DNA of 64,000 nucleotides, taken from positions 298,501 through 362,500 of the forward strand of contig NZ_JACJVJ010000001.1 in the NCBI RefSeq assembly GCF_014237875.1, read 5' to 3'. This DNA comes from Parasphingopyxis marina. Lineage in GTDB: Bacteria; Pseudomonadota; Alphaproteobacteria; Sphingomonadales; Sphingomonadaceae. The notes under the pieces were generated by a model, which was given only the letters and a program-made list of their open reading frames with translations, was not told the DNA's origin and ran no database searches. The translations under genes were made by a program, and so were the position numbers. Positions 54,505 through 64,000 of this stretch are shown piece after piece (position 1 is the first letter of the stretch; each line of letters begins with the position of its first letter).

Positions 54505-55490
54505 CGATGGAAAAGATCGGCGTGATCGGCGGCGGCGCCTGGGGCACGGCGCTCGCGCAAACCGCGGCTTCGGAGGGCGAGCCGGTGTTGATCTGGGCGC
54601 GCGAGGGCGAGGTCGTCCGCGCGATCAACGATCATTGCGAAAACCCGCTCTTCCTCCCCAATGTCCCGCTGTCGCGCAAGATCCGGGCGACGAGCCAGCT
54701 CGACGATCTCGCCGATTGCGACGCGATTCTCGTCGTCGCCCCGGCCCAGCATATGCGCGAAACGCTGGGTTCGGCCTCGATCGGCTTCGCGCCGCTGATC
54801 CTCTGCGCCAAGGGCATCGAGGCGGGCAGCAAGAAATTGATGAGCGAGGTCGCGGCCGAGGTCTATCCGGGCGCGCCGATCGCCGTGCTTTCCGGGCCGA
54901 CCTTCGCGCACGAGGTCGCCAAGGGGCTGCCGGCGGCCGTTACCCTGGCCTGCGAGGATGCCGAACTCGGCGCGTCGATCGCCCAGCGGCTCGCCCGTCC
55001 CAATTTCCGGCCCTATCTCTCCAGCGACGTGGTCGGCGCCGAAATCGGCGGCGCGGTCAAGAATGTCCTCGCCATCGCCTGCGGCGTCGTCGAGGGGCGC
55101 GGTCTGGGCCAGAATGCGCGCGCCGCGCTGATTTCGCGCGGCTTTGCCGAAATGACGCGCTTCGGCCTGGCACGCGGCGCGCAGGCCGAAACCCTGGCCG
55201 GGCTTTCCGGGCTCGGCGATCTCGTGCTGACCTGTTCCTCGGTCAATTCGCGCAATTTTTCGCTGGGCAAGGGGCTCGGCGAAGGAAAGTCGGCCGAAGA
55301 CCTGCTCGCCGACCGGGCGACGGTGGCCGAAGGCGCGTTCACCGCGCCGGTGCTGCGCGAGGCGGCGGTCGATGCCGGCGTCGAAATGCCGATCACCGAA
55401 GCGGTGTGCGCGCTCATCGACGGCCATGTCTCGGTCGACTTCGCGGTGGAGGCGCTAATGGCGCGGCCGCTCAAGAGCGAGGTGCGCTGA
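54501..55490 (+). CDS. gpsA: Glycerol-3-phosphate dehydrogenase (NAD(P)+)
   Basis: 329 residues. NAD motif [17 protein letters not shown] at residues 7-23; [23 protein letters not shown] and [10 protein letters not shown] catalytic-lysine block. Makes glycerol-3-phosphate for phospholipids. Ten bases upstream of the DUF1801 gene. Confidence 0.97.
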   Translation: MTMEKIGVIGGGAWGTALAQTAASEGEPVLIWAREGEVVRAINDHCENPLFLPNVPLSRKIRATSQLDDLADCDAILVVAPAQHMRETLGSASIGFAPLILCAKGIEAGSKKLMSEVAAEVYPGAPIAVLSGPTFAHEVAKGLPAAVTLACEDAELGASIAQRLARPNFRPYLSSDVVGAEIGGAVKNVLAIACGVVEGRGLGQNARAALISRGFAEMTRFGLARGAQAETLAGLSGLGDLVLTCSSVNSRNFSLGKGLGEGKSAEDLLADRATVAEGAFTAPVLREAAVDAGVEMPITEAVCALIDGHVSVDFAVEALMARPLKSEVR

Positions 55491-55500
55491 GGAGGGCGCT

Positions 55501-55965
55501 ATGGCCGCAAGCGACGATGCCGAACAGCAGCTCGCGGCGTTCCTCGCCAAATATTCGCCGGAGATAGCGGAGCAGGGGCGCGCGGCGGTCGATCGGCTGG
55601 CGGTGCGCCTGCCCTGGGCCGACCGGCTGGTCTATGACAATTACAACGCGCTGGCGGTGGGCTTCGGCCCCGGCGAACGGCCGTCCGACGCCATCTTCTC
55701 GATTGCCCTGTTCCCGAAATGGGTGACGCTGTTCTTTCTGAAGGGCGCGGCTCTGCCCGATCCGGATGGCCTTCTCGAAGGCAAGGGATCGACGGTGCGT
55801 TCGATCCGGCTGATCGACGGCGCGCCGGATCTTGAACGACCGGATGTGCAGGCGATGATCGACCTTGCGCTCGCCAGCGAAGGTCAGCCCGCGGATCCGG
55901 TGCGCAAGGGGCGGCTTGTCATCAAGTCGATTTCGGCGAAACAGCGGCCGAGAAAACCCGCCTAG
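55501..55965 (+). CDS. DUF1801 domain-containing protein
   Basis: 154 residues of the YdhG/DUF1801 fold (DLP-like): [26 protein letters not shown], cited as residues 60-87, and [11 protein letters not shown]. No signal peptide. Follows gpsA closely, so probably cotranscribed. Function unknown. Confidence 0.87.
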   Translation: MAASDDAEQQLAAFLAKYSPEIAEQGRAAVDRLAVRLPWADRLVYDNYNALAVGFGPGERPSDAIFSIALFPKWVTLFFLKGAALPDPDGLLEGKGSTVRSIRLIDGAPDLERPDVQAMIDLALASEGQPADPVRKGRLVIKSISAKQRPRKPA

Positions 55966-56011
55966 AACGCAGGTTTCCGGGCGTTTCGCGGGCATGACGC
56001 CACCGATGATG

Positions 56012-56182
56012 TCAGAAATCCCAGCAGATTCCCTTATGCTCCCAGTCGCCGTACCGGGTCGGCTCGAGCATCTCCTTGCCGCTATGCTCATGCGCATATT
56101 CTATCGGTTTCGGCTCGGGAACCGGCGGGTTTTCCGAAAGATGCGCGGGCGGTTTCACCCAGTCGGGCCGTTTGCCTGCCAT
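56012..56182 (-). CDS. SDHAF4/DUF1674-like small protein
   Basis: 56 residues from ATG 56182 (GAGGAG eight bases upstream). The C-terminal [17 protein letters not shown] is the DUF1674 / succinate dehydrogenase assembly factor 4 signature; the N-terminus is Pro/Lys-rich. By analogy it helps flavinylated SdhA assemble. It lies head to head with htpX and is easy to miss because of its size. Confidence 0.88.
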   Translation of the reverse strand: MAGKRPDWVKPPAHLSENPPVPEPKPIEYAHEHSGKEMLEPTRYGDWEHKGICWDF

Positions 56183-56251
56183 TCCTCGCGCTCCTCGATT
56201 GCCAAAAGCGGCTTCGCACCCCATTTTGTCACGAGGAGGCGAAGACGCAAG

Positions 56252-57163
56252 ATGAATCAGTTCAAGACCCTCATGATGCTGGCGGTTATGACGGCGCTCT
56301 TCATGGGCGTCGGGCTGCTGCTCGGCGGCCGCACGGGGATGATCCTGGCCTTTGTCGTGGCGGCGGGCATGAACCTTTTCACCTATTGGAACGCCGACAA
56401 GATCGTCCTGCGCATGCACAGCGCGCGCGAGGTCGACGCGCGCACGGCGCCGGAATTCTACGCGATCGTTCAAAGGCTTGCCCAGCAGGCCGGGCTGCCC
56501 ATGCCCAAGGTCTATATCGTCGATTCCCCGCATCCCAACGCCTTTGCCACGGGCCGCAACCCCCAAAATGCCGCCGTCGCCGCGACCAGCGGGCTGCTGC
56601 AGATCCTGACCCCCGACGAGGTCGCCGGGGTGATGGCGCACGAGCTTGCCCATGTCCGCAATCGCGACACCCTGATCATGACGATGACGGCGACGATCGC
56701 CGGCGCGATCTCGATGCTGGCAAGCTATGGCTATTTCTTCCGCGGCAATGACAGGAGCGCCGGGATTGCGGGGCTCGCCGCGGTGTTCCTCGCGCCCTTT
56801 GCCGCGATGATCGTCCAGATGGCGATCAGCCGCACCCGCGAATTCGGTGCGGACCGGGGCGGCGCGGAGATTTCCGGCAATCCGCGCGCGCTGGCGACCG
56901 CGCTCGACAAGCTCGCCAATGGCGCGGCGCGGATCCACAATCCCGTCGTCGACCGCAACCCGGCGACCGCGCAGCTCTATATCGTGCCCGCGCTGTTCGG
57001 CCGCGCGCGCAGCCTGTTCTCGACCCACCCGCCGACGGGGGACCGGATCGCCGAGCTCGAAAAGATGGCGGCGGTCATCGATGTCGGCGGGCCGGGCGGC
57101 AGTGTTGGCTCCTCCGCGCGGCGCGGCGGCAGCGCGCTCGATCCGCTCGGGCCCGGCCGCTGA
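56252..57163 (+). CDS. htpX: Membrane-bound zinc metalloprotease HtpX
   Basis: 303 residues, M48B. Two N-terminal membrane segments ([21 protein letters not shown], cut short here, and [17 protein letters not shown]), the zinc motif [11 protein letters not shown] with its third ligand in REFGADR. Membrane-protein quality control. ATG 56252 with GAGGAG upstream; the stop carries the CTGA overlap with rsmB. Confidence 0.95.
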   Translation: MNQFKTLMMLAVMTALFMGVGLLLGGRTGMILAFVVAAGMNLFTYWNADKIVLRMHSAREVDARTAPEFYAIVQRLAQQAGLPMPKVYIVDSPHPNAFATGRNPQNAAVAATSGLLQILTPDEVAGVMAHELAHVRNRDTLIMTMTATIAGAISMLASYGYFFRGNDRSAGIAGLAAVFLAPFAAMIVQMAISRTREFGADRGGAEISGNPRALATALDKLANGAARIHNPVVDRNPATAQLYIVPALFGRARSLFSTHPPTGDRIAELEKMAAVIDVGGPGGSVGSSARRGGSALDPLGPGR

Positions 57164-58446
57164 CCGAAAACCGCCAAAAACCGGCCCAAAATCCCGAAGG
57201 CCTGGAAAGCCGGCAGGCCGCGCTGCGCCTGCTCGATGCGGTGCTGCGCCAAGGCAAGGCGCTGGACGCCGCGGCGCCGCGCGCGGTGCGCGCCCTCAAG
57301 CGCGAGGACGACAAAAGGCTGGCGACGGCAATTGCCGGCGAAGTGTTGCGCCGCCTGCCCGATTATGACGCGCTGATCGACAGCGCGACCCGGCAGAATC
57401 TGCCCCATGACGCCAAGGTGCGCACGGTGTTGCGGATGGCGCTGGCGCAGACGCTGGCGCTGGGAACCCCGCCGCATGCGGCGATTTCCACCGCCTTGCC
57501 GCTGCTCGCCGGCGGTCCGCGGCGGCTGGCACATGGCGTGTTCGGCACGCTGTCGCGCAACGGCGCGGTTTTGCCGGACATTCCGACCCTGCCCGATGCG
57601 GTGGCGAAGCGCTGGCGGAGAAACTGGGGCGAGCCGGTTGTCGCGGCGGCGGCCGCCGCCATCGCCGCTCCGCCGCCGCTCGATCTGACGCTCAAGGCGT
57701 CCGCCGAAACGGCGGCCTGGGCGAAAAAGCTCGGCGGCAAGAGCCTGCTTCCCGGCCATGTCCGCTGCGAACGCGCCTCGGTCACCGGCCTGCCGGGCTA
57801 TGAGGACGGCGCCTGGTGGGTGCAGGATATCGCGGCGTCGATCCCGGCGCGGCTGATGGGTTCCGGAGAAGGCCGCCGGGCGCTCGATCTGTGCGCGGCG
57901 CCGGGCGGCAAGACGTTGCAGCTGGCCGCGCAGGGCTGGCAGGTGACGGCCGTCGACCGCGCCGAAAGTCGTCTGGCGCGACTTTCCGACAATCTCGCGC
58001 GAACCGGGCTTTCGGCGGAAGCGGTTGTCGGCGATGCGCTCGATTGGGCGCCGGATGCGCCGTTCGACGCGATCCTGCTCGACGCGCCCTGTTCCGCGAC
58101 CGGCATTTTCCGGCGCCATCCCGATGTCCTCTATCGCGCGCATCCGCCTATCATCGCCGAATGCGCGGAGATCCAGGCCGCGATGCTGGGCCGCGCCGCC
58201 GGCTGGATCAAGCCGGGCGGCATCCTCGTCTATGCCGTTTGCTCGCTCGAACCCGAGGAAGGCGAGGCGGTTGCCGCCGCTTTCCTCGAAACCCATCCCG
58301 GTTTTGCCGTGGAGCCTCCGCAAAGCGCCGACCTGCCGGACGGAATCGCGCCCGCCGCCGCCGGCTTCGTGCGCGTGCTGCCCGGCGCGATCGCCGATCC
58401 GGGCGGCGCGGACGGCTTCTTCATTGCCCGATTTCGGCACAGTTGA
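57160..58446 (+). CDS. rsmB: 16S rRNA (cytosine-967-C5)-methyltransferase RsmB, non-canonical start
   Basis: 428 residues. N-terminal NusB-like domain ([19 protein letters not shown]) then a SAM-methyltransferase with [35 protein letters not shown] (catalytic cysteine) and a second cysteine in [10 protein letters not shown]. The frame has no ATG, GTG or TTG before GTG 57241, which would delete the start of the NusB-like helix. CTG 57160, whose last two bases begin the htpX TGA, gives a natural N-terminus (LTENRQ). Start certainty is low, identity high. Confidence 0.9.
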   Translation: MTENRQKPAQNPEGLESRQAALRLLDAVLRQGKALDAAAPRAVRALKREDDKRLATAIAGEVLRRLPDYDALIDSATRQNLPHDAKVRTVLRMALAQTLALGTPPHAAISTALPLLAGGPRRLAHGVFGTLSRNGAVLPDIPTLPDAVAKRWRRNWGEPVVAAAAAAIAAPPPLDLTLKASAETAAWAKKLGGKSLLPGHVRCERASVTGLPGYEDGAWWVQDIAASIPARLMGSGEGRRALDLCAAPGGKTLQLAAQGWQVTAVDRAESRLARLSDNLARTGLSAEAVVGDALDWAPDAPFDAILLDAPCSATGIFRRHPDVLYRAHPPIIAECAEIQAAMLGRAAGWIKPGGILVYAVCSLEPEEGEAVAAAFLETHPGFAVEPPQSADLPDGIAPAAAGFVRVLPGAIADPGGADGFFIARFRHS

Positions 58447-58536
58447 TCGCGCCTGAGCGGTTTATCCCCAAATTCTCGCGGCTTGCCGCCTTCGCTGCTT
58501 GCCCGATTCCAAGGCCTCTCCTAAGCCTGCCGGATT

Positions 58537-59202
58537 ATGGGCCACCCCGTCCGAATTGCGCCATCGATCCTTTCCGCTGACTTTGCGAAGCTCGGGGAAG
58601 AAGTCCGTGCGGTCGACGAAGCCGGCGCGGACTGGATCCATATCGACGTGATGGACGGGCATTTCGTGCCGAATCTCACGATCGGTGCTGGCGTCGTGAA
58701 GTCATTGCGTCCCCACACCCAGAAGCCCTTCGACGTGCATCTGATGATATCGCCGGTCGATCCGTTTCTCGAAGGGTTTGCCGAAGCGGGCGCGGATACG
58801 ATCACCGTTCACCCCGAAGCCGGACCGCATGTCCACCGCACGGTGCAGCGGATCAAGGCGCTCGGCTGCCGCGCCGGAATCTCGCTCAATCCTGCCACGC
58901 CTGCGAAAACGCTCGATTATCTGCTCGAGGATATCGATCTCGTGCTCGTCATGAGCGTCAATCCCGGCTTTGGCGGCCAGAGTTTCATCGAGAGCCAGCT
59001 CAGGAAGATCGAGGCGATCCGCACCCGCATCGACAAGCTGGGCAAGCCGATCGATCTCGAGGTGGATGGCGGCATCGATGCGGACACCGCGCCGCGCGCG
59101 ATTGCCGCGGGCGCCGACGCGCTGGTTGCCGGAACCGCAACCTTCCGGGGCGGGCCCGAACGCTATGCCGCCAATATCGCGGCGTTGCGGGGCGAGGCAT
59201 GA
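58537..59202 (+). CDS. rpe: Ribulose-phosphate 3-epimerase
   Basis: 221-residue TIM barrel: [33 protein letters not shown] with metal ligands, HLMI for the catalytic region, and [25 protein letters not shown] closing. Pentose phosphate pathway. 90 bases after rsmB; overlaps the heparinase-like start as ATGA. Confidence 0.97.
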   Translation: MGHPVRIAPSILSADFAKLGEEVRAVDEAGADWIHIDVMDGHFVPNLTIGAGVVKSLRPHTQKPFDVHLMISPVDPFLEGFAEAGADTITVHPEAGPHVHRTVQRIKALGCRAGISLNPATPAKTLDYLLEDIDLVLVMSVNPGFGGQSFIESQLRKIEAIRTRIDKLGKPIDLEVDGGIDADTAPRAIAAGADALVAGTATFRGGPERYAANIAALRGEA

Positions 59203-60935
59203 CGATCACCGGACGCATCGCCATGCCCGATGCCGCGACGGGCGACAGCATTGATGCCGGCCGCCGGTTGGTCCGGCTCGGCGATGGCGGGCTTTCGCTT
59301 TCGGAAAAGATGGCGACGCGGTTTCGCCGTTTCGTCTGGCGCACCCCGCTCCACCGGCTGCGGCTGCGCGGCAAGTTCCCGCTCAAGCTCGTTGCCGTCC
59401 CCGAAGATCCGATCCCCGGCGATCGTACGCGCGGCCAGGCGCTGCTTGAAGGCCGCGCGCTCTATCATGGCGCCCAGATCGGGCTCGCCGATCTCGATTT
59501 CGGCGCGCTCGACGTGCCCCATGGCCTCGCCGATTACCTGCAGAGCTTCGAATGGCTGCGCGATCTCGCCGCGGTGGCCGGGCGCGACGAAACCGCGCCC
59601 ATCGCCGAAAAGCTGATGCGCAACTGGCTGGAAGCCTATGCGCCGAAAGTCGCCGAATCCGGCTGGGGCCCGGATATGTGGGGGCAGCGGATCTTCTTCT
59701 GGACGGCCTATGCGCCGCTGATCCTTTCGTCGACCGATCTCGTCTATCGCTCGACGGTGCTCAACACCCTGGCGCGCGGCGCCCGGCATCTCGATCGCGC
59801 GGCCACCAAGGAATCCCCCGGGCTCACCCAGGTGCGCGCCTGGGCCGGGATCGTCGGCGCCGGACTGCTCGTCCAGGGCGGCGAACCGCGCGTCGCGCGC
59901 GGAGAGGCCGGGCTCGCCCGTGCGCTCGCCCAGACATTGACGTCAGACGGTGGCGTCATCTGCCGCTCGCCGGTCTCCCAGCTTGCGCTGGTCGAGACGC
60001 TCGGCATGCTCCGCGCCGCCTATGATGTCCGGCGGATCGAATTTCCCCAGCCTTTTCAGAATGCTGTGAGCTTCGCCGTGCCGGCGCTGCTTGGCGTCAC
60101 AATGGGCGATGGCGGGCTTTCGAGCTGGCAGGGCGGATTGCCGGTGCCGGCTGGGCGCGTCGCCGCCGCGGTCGAAGCGTCGGGCCATCGCGCGCTGCCG
60201 CTGCGCCATGCGCGCGACTGGGGCTATCAGCGGCTTGCGGCCGAAGACACGATCGCGATCGTCGACGCCGCGCCGCCGCCCTCGATGCGGCTCGAAACCG
60301 GGGGCTGCGCCTCGACCCTGGCCTTCGAAATGTCGCACGGGCCGCACCGGATCGTCGTCAATTGCGGCGGCGCCGGCGGCAGCCTGCTTCCGCCGGCGCT
60401 CGCCGAAGGCCTGCGGACCACCGCGGCCCATTCGACATTGGCGCTGGCCGACAGCAATTCGACCGCGCTCAACGGCGATGGATCGCTGGGCCGCGGTGTC
60501 GTCGAGATCGAAATGAGCCGGCGCGACAGGAACGGGATCGCCCGGCTGGAAGCGAGCCATGACGGCTATGTCCAGCGCTACGGCTTTGTGCACCGCCGGC
60601 AAATCGGGCTTTCGAAGGAAGGCGACGAGCTGCGCGGCGAGGATGTGCTGCTACCCGGCGGCCGACACAAGGCGGAAAGCGCGGCCTTCGCAATCCGTTT
60701 CCATCTTGGCCCGGACGTCGACGTCACGCCGACTGCGGACAATCGCGGCGCGCTGCTGCGGATCGAGGGCGGCCCGGCCTGGCATTTCCGCTGCCGCGGG
60801 ACGGGGCTGATGATCGACGAAAGCATCTGGATCGACGAGAAATCCCGCATCACCGAGACGAAGCAGCTCGTCCTTGCCGGCGAAACCGCGCCCGGCGGCG
60901 CGACGATCGGTTGGCTCTTCCGCCGCGCGGGCTAG
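59199..60935 (+). CDS. Heparinase II/III family protein
   Basis: 578 residues: an N-terminal alpha/alpha toroid ([27 protein letters not shown]) and a C-terminal beta-sandwich with the PF07940-type block ([30 protein letters not shown], described as residues about 455-485). No signal peptide is clear, so it may act on cytoplasmic or periplasmic anionic polysaccharide. The rsmB-rpe-heparinase-purH order is common in sphingomonads. The ATG overlaps the rpe stop. Confidence 0.88.
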   Translation: MTITGRIAMPDAATGDSIDAGRRLVRLGDGGLSLSEKMATRFRRFVWRTPLHRLRLRGKFPLKLVAVPEDPIPGDRTRGQALLEGRALYHGAQIGLADLDFGALDVPHGLADYLQSFEWLRDLAAVAGRDETAPIAEKLMRNWLEAYAPKVAESGWGPDMWGQRIFFWTAYAPLILSSTDLVYRSTVLNTLARGARHLDRAATKESPGLTQVRAWAGIVGAGLLVQGGEPRVARGEAGLARALAQTLTSDGGVICRSPVSQLALVETLGMLRAAYDVRRIEFPQPFQNAVSFAVPALLGVTMGDGGLSSWQGGLPVPAGRVAAAVEASGHRALPLRHARDWGYQRLAAEDTIAIVDAAPPPSMRLETGGCASTLAFEMSHGPHRIVVNCGGAGGSLLPPALAEGLRTTAAHSTLALADSNSTALNGDGSLGRGVVEIEMSRRDRNGIARLEASHDGYVQRYGFVHRRQIGLSKEGDELRGEDVLLPGGRHKAESAAFAIRFHLGPDVDVTPTADNRGALLRIEGGPAWHFRCRGTGLMIDESIWIDEKSRITETKQLVLAGETAPGGATIGWLFRRAG

Positions 60936-60986
60936 GCCGCTAACAGGGCGGCCGATCCCGCCCCGTCAGACAATCAGGATTCTCCC

Positions 60987-62576
60987 ATGAGCGACGTCAA
61001 AGTCACCCGCGCCCTGCTTTCGGTTTCGGACAAGAGCGGCCTTGCCGATCTCGGCCAGGCGCTCGCCCGCCACGGCGTCGAGCTGGTTTCGACCGGCGGC
61101 ACCGCCAAGGCGCTGCGCGATGCCGGGCTCGACGTGCGGGATATTTCGGATCTCACCGGCTTTCCCGAGATGATGGATGGCCGGGTGAAGACCTTGCACC
61201 CCAAGGTGCATGGCGGTCTGCTCGCCGTGCGCGACAATGCCGAGCATGTCGCGGCGATGGAAGCGCACGATATCGGCGCGATCGATCTGGTGATCGTCAA
61301 TCTCTATCCCTTTGCCGCGACCGTCGCGCGCGGCGCGGACCGGCCCGACATCATCGAGAATATCGATATCGGCGGCCCGTCCATGGTCCGCTCGGCGGCG
61401 AAGAACCATGCCCATGTCGCGATCGTCACCGATCCCGCCGATTATGGCGAGCTGGTCGAGGCGCTGGATGCGAGCGGCGGCATGACGTCACTCGATTTCC
61501 GCAAGCGATTGGCCGCCAAGGCTTTTTCCGCGACGGCGACCTATGATTCGATGATCGCCAGCTGGTTTTCCTTCGCCGACCAGGCGCAGATGTTCCCCGA
61601 GCGGCTGCAACTGCCGCTGCGTCACAAGCAGGAATTGCGCTACGGCGAAAACCCGCACCAGGTCGCGGCGCTCTACGTCCCGGAAATGCCGGGCGCGCCG
61701 GGGATCGCCCAGGCCGAGCAGCTGCAGGGCAAGGAACTCAGCTATAATAATTTCAACGATGCCGATGCCGCGCTCGAGCTGGTCGCCGAATTCGACGCCG
61801 CAACCCCGGCCTGCGTGATCGTCAAACACGCCAATCCCTGCGGCGTGGCCGTCGCGGGCTCGCTGCGCGAGGCCTATGAGCAGGCCTTTGCCTGCGACAC
61901 GGTTTCGGCGTTCGGCGGGATCGTCGCGCTCAATCGGCCGCTTGATGCGGAAACCGCGCGGGCGATCACCGAGATCTTCACCGAAGTCGTGATCGCGCCC
62001 GAGGCCGACGAGGCGGCGAAGGAAATTTTCGCGGCGAAGAAGAATCTTCGCCTGATGCTGACCGGCGGCTTCGCCGATCCGAAGCGGCCGGGGCTGCAGA
62101 TCAAGACGATCGCCGGCGGCGTCCTCATCCAGTCGCGCGACAATGGCTCGATTTCGAAGGACGATCTCCAGGTCGTCACCGAACGTCAGCCGAGCGAGCA
62201 GGAACTGGCCGATTGCCTGTTCGCCTGGACGGTGGCCAAGCACGTCAAGTCGAACGCGATCGTTTACGCCAGGGACGGCGCGACCGCGGGCGTCGGCGCC
62301 GGGCAGATGAACCGCATGGAATCGGCGCGCATCGCCGCGTGGAAAGCCCGGGATGCCGCCGAGAAGGCCGGCTGGGCGGAATCGCGGACGATCGGCTCGG
62401 CCGTCGCGTCGGATGCGTTTTTCCCCTTCGCGGACGGCCTCATGACGGCAGTCGAAGCCGGCGCGACCGCGGTGATCCAGCCCGGCGGCTCGATCCGCGA
62501 CGACGAGGTGATCGCTGCGGCCAACGAGGCCGGGCTCGCCATGGTCTTCACCGGCATGCGGCATTTCCGGCACTAG
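60987..62576 (+). CDS. purH: Bifunctional AICAR transformylase / IMP cyclohydrolase
   Basis: 529 residues. N-terminal IMP cyclohydrolase with [32 protein letters not shown] and [15 protein letters not shown]-terminal AICAR transformylase with the catalytic Lys-His in [10 protein letters not shown] and AFGGIVALN. Last two steps of purine synthesis. Its stop is followed at once by the short repeat copy at 62578. Confidence 0.98.
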   Translation: MSDVKVTRALLSVSDKSGLADLGQALARHGVELVSTGGTAKALRDAGLDVRDISDLTGFPEMMDGRVKTLHPKVHGGLLAVRDNAEHVAAMEAHDIGAIDLVIVNLYPFAATVARGADRPDIIENIDIGGPSMVRSAAKNHAHVAIVTDPADYGELVEALDASGGMTSLDFRKRLAAKAFSATATYDSMIASWFSFADQAQMFPERLQLPLRHKQELRYGENPHQVAALYVPEMPGAPGIAQAEQLQGKELSYNNFNDADAALELVAEFDAATPACVIVKHANPCGVAVAGSLREAYEQAFACDTVSAFGGIVALNRPLDAETARAITEIFTEVVIAPEADEAAKEIFAAKKNLRLMLTGGFADPKRPGLQIKTIAGGVLIQSRDNGSISKDDLQVVTERQPSEQELADCLFAWTVAKHVKSNAIVYARDGATAGVGAGQMNRMESARIAAWKARDAAEKAGWAESRTIGSAVASDAFFPFADGLMTAVEAGATAVIQPGGSIRDDEVIAAANEAGLAMVFTGMRHFRH

Positions 62577-62577
62577 C

Positions 62578-62623
62578 TTGTCAGGCCTTCGCTAGCGCTC
62601 GACCGCCCGGTCGAGTCTGACAA
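62578..62623. repeat. Short member of the intergenic hairpin repeat family
   Basis: 46 bases between convergent purH and flippase genes. Outer TTGTCAG/CTGACAA (7 bp, extendable by a G-T), left CGC-TA-GCG remnant, right hairpin CTCGACC-GCCC-GGTCGAG, then TCTGACAAA. Identical in its right arm to the element at 48762-48788 but without the 35-bp central stem. Confidence 0.85.
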
Positions 62624-62641
62624 ACACATCGCCGCCTGAAA

Positions 62642-64000
62642 TCAGCTCTTCTTCCCGGCGCCGAGCTTGAAGAGCATCCGGTCTTCCGGGCCGAAGCCGC
62701 GATACCAGATGATCAGGCAATAGACCGAGAGCACGACCGGCACGCCGATCACGAGTTCGCTCCATTCGGGGATCAGGGTCGCGAGCCAGCCGAGCAGGGT
62801 CGCTGCGGCGGTCGCCCAGACCAGCGCCCAGCGCCACGGGCTGACCGGCGCGCCCAGCAGCCGCGAGAGCAGCCGTGCCTTGGCGATCGAGGCGAGGCCC
62901 AGCGCCAGCATCAGCGCGATCGCCGGGCCGGTCGCCTGATAGAGCGGCGGGAGCGCGAACTGGCGCATGATCAGGATGATCGCGACGCTGAGCGCCGCCT
63001 GGATCGCCAGCATGGCGCAGGAAATCATGAGGTTGCGGTGCCGGGCGACGTAGATCAGCGCCGCTTCGGATACCGCGGCGGTCGCCGCCACGACCTCGGC
63101 CGCGAGCAGGAAGGCGAGCACGCCGGTGCCGCCGACGAACGTCGCGCCGACCAGGCCCATCCAGGCCTCGCCCGGAATGCCGAGCGCCAGCGCCACGCCG
63201 GCTTGCGCGGCGATGATCCAGAATCCGGCCTGCCGCACCTGCTTCGCCACCGCCGCCTTGTTGCCGTCGCGCAAATTCTGGGTGATCACCGGGCCGAGAA
63301 TGGGATCGAAGCTGGTCTTCAGTTTTTGCGGCAATGACGCCAGTTGCTGCGCAACATAATAGATGCCGACGATCGCCGGCGAAAAGAACAGGCCGAGGAT
63401 CGCGATGTCGATGCGGCGCGACACCCATTCGATGGCGTCGGCGCCGGCCATCGGCAGGTTGCGCCAGGCGAGCTTCAGGATCCGCACGGGATTGGGCCGC
63501 CATCCGCGCGGCAGGCCATAGCTTCGCAGCAGCGGCCAGAGCGAGGCGATGAGCGCCGCGAGCATCGAAAGCACATAGGCGAGGATCAGCCCGTCGCGCA
63601 GCGAATAGAAGGCGAGCGCGAAGGCGGCGATGCTGATCGTCCAGGGTTCGACGATCGCCCGGGCGCGCACCGTGGAGGCGATATCGTGGCGATAGGCGAG
63701 CGCGGCGAGCGCGATATCCGAGGCCGCGAGCGCGAAGATGGTCAGCGGCAGCAGCCGCTCGAAGCCGACGATCGGGCTGTTGGGGAACATCGCCTGGGGA
63801 AAGGCGAACAGGATCGATGCGGCGATGGCCGAGGCCACGAAACCCGCGACCATCGCGTCCCATACGACATCGACATGCGGCCGCGAGGTCGTCGAAAGCT
63901 GCTCCGCCAGCCCGCGCTTCAGGCCGAGCGTGGCGAGCTGCGCGGAAAATTCGACGACGATCACCGCATAGGCGAACACGCCGAGCGCCTCGGCGCCGTA
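62642..64000 (-). CDS. Lipopolysaccharide/polysaccharide biosynthesis flippase (MATE-like/Wzx), partial
   Basis: At least 452 residues; the 5' end lies beyond 64000. Twelve or so hydrophobic segments with Wzx/MurJ-like features: LATLGLKRGLAEQLS, YYVAQQLASLPQKLKTSFDPILGPVI and a C-terminal AIALMLALGLASI. Predicted inner-membrane flippase for lipid-linked polysaccharide units. The stop is 18 bases from the repeat copy. No upstream sequence is in the window to fix its start. Confidence 0.87.
   Translation of the reverse strand, partial: YGAEALGVFAYAVIVVEFSAQLATLGLKRGLAEQLSTTSRPHVDVVWDAMVAGFVASAIAASILFAFPQAMFPNSPIVGFERLLPLTIFALAASDIALAALAYRHDIASTVRARAIVEPWTISIAAFALAFYSLRDGLILAYVLSMLAALIASLWPLLRSYGLPRGWRPNPVRILKLAWRNLPMAGADAIEWVSRRIDIAILGLFFSPAIVGIYYVAQQLASLPQKLKTSFDPILGPVITQNLRDGNKAAVAKQVRQAGFWIIAAQAGVALALGIPGEAWMGLVGATFVGGTGVLAFLLAAEVVAATAAVSEAALIYVARHRNLMISCAMLAIQAALSVAIILIMRQFALPPLYQATGPAIALMLALGLASIAKARLLSRLLGAPVSPWRWALVWATAAATLLGWLATLIPEWSELVIGVPVVLSVYCLIIWYRGFGPEDRMLFKLGAGKKS

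Noticed and set aside
1-64000. Mobile elements, prophage, CRISPR arrays, toxin-antitoxin or secretion clusters
   Set aside because: No transposase, integrase, phage structural gene, regularly spaced repeat array or defence nuclease was found; gene content is core chromosomal.

Overview
The window is about 64 kb of high-GC (mostly mid-60s %) bacterial chromosome, densely packed with housekeeping genes. Codon use, the origin-proximal gene order (dnaQ-coaE-aroE-maf-DUF299 kinase // hemE-hemJ-rho ... mnmE-mnmG-rsmG-parA-parB-holA-lptE-leuS) and several family markers (DUF1491, DUF3576, DUF6489, UrcA, MmcB, a Mic60-like protein beside hemD) point to an alphaproteobacterium, most likely order Sphingomonadales. 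The genus cannot be read from the sequence. I see no prophage, insertion sequence, transposase, CRISPR array or rRNA. One tRNA (Gly-GCC) is present.

Layout. 0.1-2.9 kb: a three-gene type III polyketide synthase / methyltransferase / FAD-oxidoreductase operon. 3-8 kb: msrB, a bifunctional PBP1A, a SCO/YcgN/zinc-peptidase operon and an ankyrin protein. 8-14.2 kb (leftward): SOS-type mmcB, then a long operon running away from the putative origin (DUF299 kinase-maf-aroE-coaE-dnaQ-hpf-ptsN-thioesterase-DUF1491). 14.18-14.50 kb: a 315-bp divergent gap beside hemE with DnaA-box-like motifs and an AT-rich tract, the best oriC candidate. 14.5-18.5 kb (rightward): hemE, hemJ, rho, an ABM protein, TerC. 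18.4-21.6 kb: a retropepsin-like protease, NTF2-like protein, dienelactone hydrolase, ogt, DUF6489. 21.6-31.7 kb: mnmE, mnmG, rsmG, parA, parB with two perfect parS sites, then holA-lptE-leuS-DUF3576 on the other strand.

32-36.8 kb: an outer-membrane-type protein, ThiE-like protein, YggS, ribA, xth, lolA. 36.9-40.9 kb: ftsK, a UbiH-type hydroxylase, UrcA. 41-45.7 kb: LysR, Trm112, a LON-domain protein, a YbbN-type thioredoxin and two adjacent SGNH/GSCFA hydrolase-like genes. 45.8-48.6 kb: tRNA-Gly and a probable lysine module (Lrp/AsnC regulator, LysE exporter, AmaB-type aldehyde dehydrogenase). 48.8-55.5 kb: DUF6445, a small lipoprotein, a CitE-like lyase, the Mic60-like gene, hemD, hemC, tsaD, gpsA. 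55.5-64 kb: DUF1801, an SDHAF4-like small protein, htpX, rsmB, rpe, a heparinase II/III-like protein, purH, and a polysaccharide flippase cut by the window edge.

Most unusual features: (1) a 138-bp intergenic element at 48651-48788 whose four helices abut without a single unpaired base at the junction, with a 35-bp central stem, plus a short relative after purH and a degenerate relative beside lolA; (2) maf and rsmB, whose conserved N-termini extend upstream of any ATG/GTG/TTG and which both carry an in-frame CTG fused to the upstream stop as CTGA; (3) an MnmE whose G4 guanine-specificity motif is not NKxD; (4) the oriC candidate and parS sites, one parS lying inside the rsmG coding region; (5) a GAAC-N7-GAAC LexA-type box before mmcB.
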